Source of the DNA: Sesamum alatum
Taxonomy: Eukaryota; Streptophyta; Magnoliopsida; Lamiales; Pedaliaceae
Reading direction: 5' to 3'
Assembly (NCBI GenBank): GCA_034509735.1
Contig: JACGWO010000002.1
Coordinates: 46,331,702-46,395,701, forward strand
Length of the DNA stretch: 64,000 bases
The notes beneath the pieces were generated by a model that saw only the letters and a program-made list of their open reading frames with translations, was not told the origin of the DNA and did no database searches. This document shows, in pieces, positions 1 through 9,400 of the stretch. The number at the start of each line of letters is the position of its first letter. Position 1 is the first letter of the stretch. A program made the position numbers and the translations under genes.

Positions 1-316
1 AATTAAAGAATTTGTTATTAGAGATTTAAAATCCATAATTGTTAGTCCATCAGTCCAAGTTAAATGCAACATATCCTTTTATAAAAATATTAATATGTTA
101 GAAACCTATTGAGGAGAAAACAGAGCAACACGATCCTCTGAACTTCAGAAAAAATAACAATGTATTAAACAACTACCTCATCTAAAAAAAATAACAATGT
201 GTTAACCAACCACCTCATCTAAAAGGTTAAACTATTAGCTGGAGATGAGAATCATTTTATATTAATTTCTTAATATGCCCCCCTTCATGTGCAAACCCGA
301 CACGTGAAATATTTCT
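1..316. other. AT-rich intergenic, no feature seen
   Basis: AT-rich sequence with stop codons in all frames over short distances. I see no exon-like stretch or structured RNA. It ends at the target-site duplication of the MITE that begins at 327. Confidence 0.5.
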
Positions 317-846
317 TTTTATAAAAGGGTTAATTACACTTAGACTCATTTTCAAAATATGAAGTTAAACTTTTTCCCATTTTTTTTTGAAATTACGCTT
401 ACACACCCTTCAAAAATTCTGCGTTTACACCTGACCCCATTTTATTAGGATTTAGACGAAAAATATTGGCGTGAGCAAAAAAATTACATACACTTTCAAC
501 GTTACCCCTGATTCAACATTCTCATGTAATAAGTTTGTACTTAAAGAGGAAAATTGTAATGAAGTTAACCTCACTCTTTTAGTATATATCACATTTATCC
601 CCTTATAAGCACATATACATACATAGAAATGTTAAATGAGGGGTAAAATTAAAAATTTATGTAACTCTTTTTGCTTATGTCAGTTTTTTTTTTTTTTTTT
701 TTTCCATACAAACCCTAATGGAATGATATCCGGTGTAAACGGAGAATTTTCGGAGGGAGTGTAAGTGTATTTAAAAACTCTTTTTGGAGAAAATAATAAT
801 TTCGCATTTTCATAGGAAGTTTAAGTGTAATTAACCTTTTATAAAA
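317..846. mobile_element. MITE with terminal inverted repeats, Mutator-like
   Basis: The left end (327 onward) reads GGGTTAATTACACTTA and the right end (to 836) reads TAAGTGTAATTAACC, so the termini are inverted repeats. A direct repeat TTTTATAAAA flanks the element at 317-326 and 837-846. A 10-bp target duplication fits the 9-11 bp typical of Mutator-like elements, although this duplication is itself palindromic and AT-rich, which weakens it. The interior has no coding potential. A related, more decayed copy begins at about 4,590. Confidence 0.65.
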
Positions 847-956
847 TGGTGACAATGAGATTTGTACCCAGAACCCTCCTGCTTATTTTGATTTTTTGAT
901 ATCATATTAAACGATCATCTCATTTAAATGATTGCATATAACATTTTCCCAATAAA

Positions 957-980
957 TATATATATATATATATATATATA
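957..980. repeat. (AT)n microsatellite
   Basis: Uninterrupted TA/AT dinucleotide run. It directly abuts the CTAG of the possible Helitron end at 981. Confidence 0.9.
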
Positions 981-1005
981 CTAGCACGCGGTTCCGCTCC
1001 GCACA
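981..1005 (-). mobile_element. Possible Helitron 3' terminus (minus orientation)
   Basis: Read on the minus strand, a GC-rich stretch with a small hairpin (GCGG/CCGC arms at 988-991 and 999-1002) ends in CTAG and is followed by T. CTRR ends inserted before T are the rule for Helitrons. The arm is only 4 bp and lies 3 bases from CTAG, closer than usual, so this is tentative. The element would extend rightwards and could contain the gene fragment at 1,065-1,349. I did not find its 5' TC end. Confidence 0.3.
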
Positions 1006-1064
1006 CATAATTTTATTGAATACAACGCGAGAATTATTCATATTCTTCTAAATTGTGAAATCCT

Positions 1065-1349
1065 GAGAGTGAGTTGGAATTTGGACAGGAGAAGGAATAC
1101 AAAGAAGCCATGGAGGCTTTCCAAGAGAAGAACAATGAGAAATCCCAACTTACCTCTACCCTTGTGGAGGTAATTATAAATTACTACACATTTTTACTGA
1201 ATATTATCCAACTCTTTAATTAAATTTCCATTTGAGTGAATTTTTTACTTGTCTTATTGATTGATTGACAGTTGGTGAATCAAAGTGAGAAGTTGAGAAT
1301 GAAGAAGCTGGAAGAACTCACCAACATTGTCAACTCAAACACTACCTGA
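1065..1349 (+). pseudogene. Isolated two-exon 3' gene fragment, RAB6-interacting golgin-like C-terminus
   Basis: Two exon-like blocks, about 1,065-1,169 and 1,272-1,349, are joined by a clean intron (donor GT at 1,170, acceptor AG at 1,270-1,271, phase 0). They encode about 60 residues, highly charged and helical: EFGQEKEYKEAMEAF, then EKLRMKKLEEL, then a TGA stop. From memory this resembles the conserved C-terminal tail of plant RAB6-interacting golgin proteins, which are coiled-coil Golgi proteins. A TGA at 1,056 closes the frame upstream and no further exons were found to the left, so only the 3' end of a gene is present. Capture by a Helitron or another transposon would explain it. The family name is moderately sure; that this is a real former coding sequence is more certain. 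Confidence 0.55.
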
Positions 1350-1412
1350 AATTATTACACCACCTTCAACTGGCAAGAGACTTGAAAAAGATTTACTAAT
1401 TTTTTTAAAAAA

Positions 1413-1664
1413 AAATTATATCGACACCCTTTGAAATTAAATTTAATTATATAAATATCCTCTACCATTTGTAGAATTATACGTACATCCATTGATATTG
1501 TAGTTGTAGTCACAAGTCCACCCCTTATTTTATGACGAAACTTTACACAAACACCTCTGGAGTACGTTGCACTAACCCCTTTTCAGGAGATGTACTTGTA
1601 ATATTATAAAGGGCAGGAGTATTTGTATAGTTAGGATTAATTTCAAGAGGAGTCGATGTAATTT
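1413..1664. mobile_element. Small TIR element (MITE)
   Basis: The left end reads AAATTATATCGACACCC and continues to GAAATTA. The right end is its imperfect inverted complement, TAATTTCAAGAGGAGTCGA followed by TGTAATTT. The arms are about 27 bases long. The interior of about 200 bp is non-coding. No clear target-site duplication was found. Confidence 0.45.
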
Positions 1665-3027
1665 ATCCTTTGTTTTTTTTTTTTTTACTTTTATTCCATT
1701 TTTATTATTTTTTGTATTCTCATGAACGGTACCGAATTGGAATGTGTAAGACAATATTCTATTTCTCTTACATTAAGAATTAACATTTATGTAGCGTGCA
1801 AGAGTTAGAGCTAAGAGGAAGCTAGGATATACGATGTAGAACAAGATGCAGATATAAATTGAGAGAATTTGGATAGGTGGAAGGCGAAAGTGTTAGTACA
1901 TTAGTTGTGTGGTTTGATAGTGAAATTTTAAACGATCATAACTTTTTATCTGAGCGGAGTTGCGGGACGATCTACCGATCGTTTTGATTGTTCATCGCAA
2001 AATTCCACATTATTCGGACATTTCTTTGGATTTTTTCTATTTACTGTGGACTTTAGTTAACTTTCATATATTTTATAGTTATTAGTTGGGTCTAATATCT
2101 TACAAGATTATTGTTAGAATGTTAGGATATTTTTGGACCAAATTTTGTGGATTTTTGAGATAATTCAAAGTTTAGCTTGTTTTAAATCTATTTTATCTAG
2201 GTTATGATTCTTGTTTTAATATAGCTGCAAACTTTGTTACAAGAGTCATTCAATAATAAAATATTTCACGTCAAATTTGAATTCTCAGAATATTGGAGAC
2301 GAGTTCTTTATTTTTTCGATATCTATGGTTTTGCACTATCAACATATCTCTCTCTGTCTCTCTCTCCCTTTATATACACGATAATTAAATAACAAAATCA
2401 CATAACAATAGTAAACATCAAGACATTTAGGATAGGTGGCACTTTGCACCCCTAAAAGAGAAGGCTATTTTCAGTTGCAACCAAAAAAAAAAAAAGAACA
2501 AAAACAAAAAACAAAAGGGTAAATTACGACGAGTTTTAATGAGGTTTGACATAGTGATAAATACTCCTTATTGTTTGAAAAATTACCAATACTTCCCTAC
2601 TTTTTAAATGTCGTCAACTAACCAATCCATTAGTTTTCATTAGGCTTCCACTTATTTTTTTTGTAATGAACTAACCATTTAATTACTTTCTTTTTTTTTT
2701 TTTTGTTGAAATATTTTGATGGACTAAGTGCATAACTTTTAACAATTTTTCAAAAAATTTCATTCACCTTTGTATGATTTCTTTTTACAATTTTCAATTT
2801 TTTCCATTCACCTCATTTGTTCTTTTTTTCTTTTTTTACAATTTTCATTTTTAAAAAAATACAGTAAAAATAAAATTAACAATTTATATCTTCATAAAAA
2901 TTACATAATTTTATCAAAAATTATGAAATATTGATAATTTTCCAATCAATCGAGATATTCATAATTATACTAAATTTTCAAAAAATTCAATAGAATTTAC
3001 CAAAAAAAAAAAAGAAAAGCATAAAAG

Positions 3028-3064
<37 letters not shown>

Positions 3065-3976
3065 TACGAGAAAGCGAATTTTAGGCAGATTCACGCCTTC
3101 CCCCTTCACTTTTTCCCTTAAAAGAAATGAGAGGTTAGGAATTTTTGAACATGAATCCAACCTACCCTTTCTTTTCATTGCTTCACCTAATGAAGATATT
3201 TTATTTTCACATGAGATTTGCTATAATGTTTGAGAGACTTTTATGGCCATAAAATTCTTTTGCCATAGATTTAGGCATATCACTAAACAATTCATTAATT
3301 TAAACATCCTCTAGTAATTTCACACCCCCAAAAGGAATTACGTCACTTGACTTCCTTATACTTTATGGATTTTATTAGTTCGTTGATTTGCGCACATGTC
3401 AGACTCCTTGTGTTCTTGATTCGTGTTTTAAGGCGGATCAAATAGGGAATTCGCTAGTCATCATCAAGAACATGCAATAGCCAAACCACACCAGAGCGTG
3501 CTGTCCATCATAATTGAGGCGACAACATTCCACAAGCATATTAACTGCCCAAGCCAATTGGGGGCCCGACTCTCACTGTTCCACATTTTAGAGGGTTAAA
3601 GGGAGACACCCGCGATTTATAAGGGGTATTGCACCTTGCCCCTATGTTTTTAATTTGTGCCAATGATACCCTAACTTTTGTAAATTATTTTTCAAACCCC
3701 CTTATTATTTGTTGTACGTCCTCACGTGCATCTAATAAATAATTTTTTATACTTCAAAATATTAAAAAATAAAAATAAAATATATAAACCAGCACGTCGT
3801 ATAAAGAAAAAAAGAAAAGGAAACCAACTTAAGGTATTATGTACATGATAAAAATATTAGTGCAGTGGTGTTACAACCGGTCGTTTGTGAGCGAAAAATA
3901 TTTTTTCTTTTTATATTAGCATAAATGATCTCATCATAATTTTTACTCTTCTTATCAACTTCTAGTATTCTACATA
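1665..3976. other. AT-rich intergenic with microsatellites
   Basis: Long A/T homopolymers, a (GA)n tract at about 3,030-3,061, and scattered MITE-like fragments, for example near 2,510-2,620 and 3,626-3,700. No exon with convincing splice sites or known protein similarity was seen. Confidence 0.5.
3030..3061. repeat. (GA)n microsatellite
   Basis: About 16 GA dinucleotides in a row. On the minus strand this creates a meaningless Ser-Leu run in an open frame. Confidence 0.95.
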
Positions 3977-4271
3977 CTAGTATATGCTGCACACTTAAAT
4001 GTGTGTGCACAATTAATTAAATTTTTTAGAAAATAATTATTTTTTTAAAAATAAATAAAAAATATTTAAAAAAAAAGAGAAAATATTGAAAGAAATGAGA
4101 GAAGAAAAAGGGATGTGGAAGTTGATAAGAGAGAAAATGAGAAGTTGAGAAGAGAGAGAAAAATAAGAAGTTGAGAAAAAGAGGAAAAATAATAAAATAT
4201 TAAAAAAAAATAGAAAAAATGGCAGACCAAATTTGGAGAGACACCAAAGAGGTGCTCTCCCTTAATATAGA
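3977..4271 (-). mobile_element. Non-autonomous Helitron, copy A of a tandem pair
   Basis: On the minus strand the element starts with TCTATATTAAGG at 4,271 and ends with CTAG at 3,980-3,977, followed by T. Just before CTAG is a 7-bp perfect hairpin, TGCACAC/GTGTGCA, at 3,988-3,994 and 4,003-4,009. A 5' TC, a 3' hairpin plus CTAG and insertion before T are the canonical Helitron ends. The length is 295 bp and there is no coding capacity. Its 5' end directly touches the CTAG of copy B. Confidence 0.7.
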
Positions 4272-4566
4272 CTAGTATATGTGGCACACTCAAATGTGTG
4301 TGCACAATTAATTAAACTTTTTAAAAAATAATTATTTTTTTTTAAATAGATAAATTAGATTAAAAATGTTTAAAATATAAAAAAATAAGAAAATTTGAAA
4401 AAAAATTAGAGAAGAAAAGGGATGTAGAAATTGAGAAGAGAGAGAAAAATAAGAAATTGAGAAAAAGAGAAAAAAATAATTAAATTATATAAAAAAATAG
4501 AAAATGGCAGACCAATTTTGGGAGAGACACCAAAGAGTTGCTCTCCATTAATATAATAGTATAGAT
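4272..4566 (-). mobile_element. Non-autonomous Helitron, copy B of a tandem pair
   Basis: The same element again in the same orientation. On the minus strand it begins TCTATACTATTATATTAATG at 4,566, preceded by A, and ends in CTAG at 4,275-4,272 with a hairpin GCACAC/GTGTGC at 4,284-4,289 and 4,298-4,303. It is also 295 bp long. It differs from copy A by scattered substitutions and small indels, so the pair is not a recent assembly duplicate. Together the pair sits between a host A and T. Confidence 0.7.
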
Positions 4567-4589
4567 AGTATAGATAATATAGATAATCG

Positions 4590-5215
4590 GGTTAATTACA
4601 CTTAAATCTTCTTTAAAAATACGAAATTACGCTTTTTTCTAAAAAAACTTTTGACAATATACCTGCACCCCCTTAAAGAATTTTTCGTTTAAAATTGTAC
4701 CCCTCCTAACAGAGTTTGAACGTAAAATTCTGACATTAACAGAAAAAAAAAATTCTTACGAGGTTTTGTGCTTAAACCTAGGTATGTGTGTGGAAAAAAA
4801 AACACAAATAAAAGATTTACATACACTATCCTTTTTATCCTTCATTCATCATTCCGTATAATTTATTGGACAAAAATACCATAATAATCTTTTTATACTT
4901 GTGAGAGTAGATGTAATGTATAAAGTACAAAGGGTGTAATTGTATAAAATGTCATCCCCAAATTATTGTCACGGGATAGAATGAGAAAATGAACAATTTT
5001 GCCAACAATTTATACGGAATCCTGAAGGAGGGCGTAAAATTAGAAATTTATATATATTTTTTTGTCGATAGTATTTTTCATCCAAATCCTAACAGTAAGG
5101 GTATAATTTAAATTGAGAATTCTTAAAGTGCAAGCATAATTTCAAAAGTTTTTAAAAAATATATATATAATTTCGTATTTTTAGAAAGAGAGCTTATGCA
5201 ATATTTAAATTATTT
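4590..5215. mobile_element. Decayed copy of the 327-836 MITE family
   Basis: The left end GGTTAATTACACTTAAATC matches the terminus of the first MITE. The right half contains the expected inverted motif (ATTTCGTATTTTTAGAAAGA near 5,171-5,190), but the last bases of the right terminus have diverged. Non-coding. The exact right boundary is uncertain. Confidence 0.5.
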
Positions 5216-5762
5216 TACACATATATTTGAATTATCCACAATGACTTTTATTTTCACTCTTCTTGAATAATAACTAGAAAATATCGGCCACAAGTTGAAA
5301 CATTGTCTCAGAAAATAAAGCAAACAATAGAAATACATCAAACAGTTGAGGACAAGGACGATACCAGAATGTTCATGAATCTGCTTTCGGGACAAATTCT
5401 TTCTGATCAACCAGGCAACATTAATTTTTCGATATATATACAAGTGAAACTGATCGAAGTCTGCCAGCGGCTTCTTGTTCACTCTCATAAAATTGATTTT
5501 TTTTGCAAATAAGAATCTGGGATTTCTTTTATTTTGACAATTACAGCAGTGTAATTCTGGCGGCCCACAAGATCATTGTTTATTAGGTGAAAAATCTGTT
5601 CTTGCTTCTTATTATTTTGGATTTCCTATTTTGTTATTTGTTTGTTTTCTTGACAGGATACGCTGTTATCTGATGACTGAAATTGATGCTGGTTGCGTGT
5701 AGTGGAATCATATGAAATGGGGACCTGAAAGAATTATTGAATATCTGTCTGAATTTTCACGC

Positions 5763-5800
<38 letters not shown>

Positions 5801-6478
5801 AGTTTTGCATTCCACCCCAAGAAAAAGAAACAGGAAAGTGTTGATAGGAGTTTTGGGAATAATTCTGCTGATATAGAAGCGTTGTGTTTGCAATTAATTT
5901 ATTTCCTGATGTGATGATGAATTGGAGAAATGCATAGGGTAATCTTGTTTTTATGTGCTATTAGAGCTTTGCCGAGAACGCATATGTCCTATTGTGGTTT
6001 GTATATGATGATGGATCTTGAAAAGCTGATCCAGATATCAAGTAATTCAATATCGGCCGGCCCGTTTGGTTGTACTAATGCCATTGATTTTTGGTATCTA
6101 TTGAATATGCTGGAATTAGTTTGTGGAATTTATGCAATATCATATATATCCATATTATGGGAAGTGTTCAGATTGCTGCCAGATGGGGGAGGAATGCAAG
6201 AATAGTTTGTTGCAATGGAAAGCAGATTGGCGTCTCTTTGATGCTTCCTCGAGTGGTGTTCAATTTATGAATCCTTCTCAATTATGATGTTATGATTTAT
6301 TCTCTTGCCTACTTTTGCATGCTGGATTATGCTTAACAGCCGTTTGGTATTCTGCATTTGAATTTTGACTTTATGTTTCTACTTTGATAGGATCTTTTCT
6401 TGACATAGAGTTCTACGGTTTGCTTTTGCCAAAGGAGTTTTGAGCTTATGTACTGTTCCTCAACACTGCATTATGTTA
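5216..6478 (+). other. Upstream region of the invertase gene, possible 5' UTR exons
   Basis: Base composition is less AT-biased than further left. There is an open stretch at 5,270-5,512 (plus) without an ATG that I do not recognise. Acceptor-like sites at about 5,656 (TTGACAG) and 6,390 (TTTGATAG) suggest a leader exon or exons before the invertase start codon. A (GT)n run sits at 5,767-5,798. The promoter itself cannot be placed with confidence. Confidence 0.35.
5767..5798. repeat. (GT)n microsatellite
   Basis: About 16 GT dinucleotides. It produces a spurious His-Thr open frame on the minus strand. Confidence 0.95.
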
Positions 6479-9400
6479 ATGGCTACTGCTGGAATGGTGG
6501 TGCAAGTTTGTGGTGGGGCAGTACCTTGTGTTTTCAGTTGTAAAACGCATTTCGGTAAATCATGGTCAGGGTCGCATCCGAGATCTTATATAAGACATAA
6601 AACAAGAAGGGCTGCAACCTGTTTCAAAGTAACATACTCCAGTAGATCGTGTTGTACAACTAATGTTTATCAGTTTCGGCGTGTCACTCAGCACGATGTT
6701 GCCTCAAATTGTTTAAAGCGAATCAAATGCAACTGCGAACGAGCTGACAGTGTGAGTGGGTTAACATCTGAGGATGGCAATGGAGCATGGTATGTGGATA
6801 ATGCAGAGGAGTATAGTAGTACTAATGGTAATGTGCGCAATTTTCGAGAATTTGAGACAATCAAAGAGACCAGCTTGGAGAGAGACACTTTTTCATCCAA
6901 TAGTAAAATACCTCAAAATGGAACCACCAGGGATACCTTACAGAAGGACATTGCTGGTTCTATTGAGGATGAAGCATGGGAACTACTAAAGGAATCTATT
7001 GTTCATTATTGTGGTAGCCCAATAGGTACAATTGCTGCAAAGGACCCAACTACGTCCAATGTTCTGAACTATGACCAGGTTTTCATCCGCGATTTTATAC
7101 CTTCTGGCATAGCTTTCCTGCTGAAGGGGGAGTATGATATCGTCCGTAATTTTATTCTTCACACACTTCAGCTGCAGGTGAATACATTGTTCTGATTAGA
7201 ATGTCTGTGTATCTTCTGAGATGTTCTGGTATTATCATTATAAATTTGGCTTCTTACGTTCCCTTATTATTATGTAACTAAGTAATATATCTATCACTAG
7301 CATACTTGATAATTTTGTTTATTGGAGGCTCGAATTGCTGTTAACTTTCTCCAGAATAACAGAAATGAATATCCTCTTGATCTTTCCCGTAGATTGATTT
7401 AATATGGCTATATACTGATTTGAGGACCAGGGATTTAGATTGTGCCCTCATTTTGAATTTGAAAATCATAATGATCAAATTATAATTCTTATGAGTACTC
7501 TGTTCAGATTCATATATTCTATAGCTTGTATGTAATTACTCAATCAGTACACTTGGAATTCACTTCATGTTTGATTTGTTACAGAGAGTGCTTATATTTT
7601 ATTAAGCTGTACAGAAACTATAAAACATATATCTGGATTCAGTTCACATTCAAACTTCTCTTTTGAATCTCTCCCACATATGAAAAGTTTAAATTTGTGA
7701 ATATTCACAAAATGGAGCACTAGTCAAATTAGACTAGAAATCTGTTCTCTCCTGATCTGATGAAAATTCTAAAATAAGATGCTCTAATATTTTCCTGCTC
7801 TTTCTCTTTCCTGTCCTAAGAGATATGAAGCAAAAATCCTTTACCTCTCCATGCAGTGAAACAAATTAAGAAAATTATTTCTCACATTTGTGTGGCTTCC
7901 CATCCCTCTCTAGCCGCAATGCAAATTTGAGTAACCAGCTAAAAAATTTCTCTGGATTAGTGTGCATATTCATGATTATGATTTATGCGATGAAAATGTT
8001 TAGAGATCAGTCATAAGAAATTGTGCCTGACACTGGCACAAGCAATGTGTCCCATATTGCTGTCTTCAACTGAAAGTCATGCACTGAAGCAGAAGACAGG
8101 AGCGTTGATAATTTTTCAAAATGTTGCAGAGCTGGGAGAAAACAATGGACTGTCATAGTCCCGGTCAAGGATTGATGCCTGCTAGTTTTAAGGTGCGCAC
8201 AGTGCCTCTGGATGGGGATGACACCGCAACGGAAGAGATCTTGGATCCTGACTTTGGAGAAGCAGCAATAGGCCGTGTTGCACCAGTCGATTCTGGTACT
8301 TTCTGAGACATCTGCTTTAGTTTCATTTCTAGGAATACAAGACTTCAACATCATGAATCCCCATGGATCTCACTTTTGTTTAATGTAATTCCAGGACTGT
8401 GGTGGATTATTTTGTTACGCGCATATGGAAAATGCTCAGGGGATCTGTCCGTTCAGGAGAGAATTGATGTCCAAACTGGAATTAAGATGATTCTTAGGCT
8501 ATGTCTTGCTGATGGTTTCGATATGTTTCCTACATTGTTAGTGACTGATGGTTCTTGCATGATAGATCGCCGCATGGGAATACATGGTCATCCCTTGGAG
8601 ATTCAGGTATTTGTTAATGTTATTTTGCTTGTCCAATTTGACAACTGTTCGGGTTCTGTGGTCCAAAGAACTGAAAGAGTAAAGATTTCAAGAATATAGT
8701 TTTCGATGACATGCAGGCAGTTTTAAAGATTCCTGGCCCTAAACCAATGAGTCACTTTTACTTCCTGGCGCCTGGGAAATTATTTGAAACGAATATTAAG
8801 ATATCCTTTGAAGCAAGATGTTTGAGCACATGCTATTTGTTGTCTTTCTCATAATCTCATATGGTACATATTTGCACAGTCACTTTGAACAAGAAAATCG
8901 CAACTCTTGGCAAATTGTTAATGATAAGATGGATTTACAGTACACATTAAACTCCTTTTTGTATATGGGTGGTACTTTAAATTATCTTGACATTTTTGTA
9001 TTTTCTTACAAGATAATCTCAATGGTTAATTTTATTAATGCTTTTCATCTTAATGTTGACATAGAGAAATAAATTTTTCTAACCTCATGCTAGTTAGAGG
9101 ACTATGATAAACCAATGTTTTATCTTTCTTGAAACTTTTTAAAATTTTGAATGTTCTTTTAGATTTATAAAACCCTGCAGTTTTAGATATGCCAAAATGT
9201 TAAAGCTTAAAAGTTGAATGTTATGAGGTTTTGGGTATTCTGGGTTGTCCAACTCAGGCATGTGGGTCCATTTCTTTAAAATATGCGTTTTTGGGTAAAA
9301 TGTGGTGATGTTGTTCTCAGTATCTAATAAATGAATGTATTTACTAAAGGGATAATTTCACTGTCCTCCCTAAGGTTTGGTGTAGTACACGTAGACCCCC

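Noticed and set aside
2987..3178. Minus-strand frame with a Ser-Leu repeat
   Set aside because: Produced by the (GA)n microsatellite; no other protein-like character.
4066..4305. Minus-strand frame rich in Phe, Leu and Ser
   Set aside because: Low-complexity translation of the AT/GA-rich interior of the tandem Helitrons.
5708..5893. Minus-strand frame with a His-Thr repeat
   Set aside because: Produced by the (GT)n microsatellite.
6440..6478. Upstream extension of invertase exon 1 from a TTG
   Set aside because: No ATG in this extension before 6,473; the family N-terminus MATAG... starts at 6,479.
8818..9072. 84-codon open frame in invertase intron 3
   Set aside because: Hydrophobic AT-rich translation within a clear intron; no splice or database-like signature.
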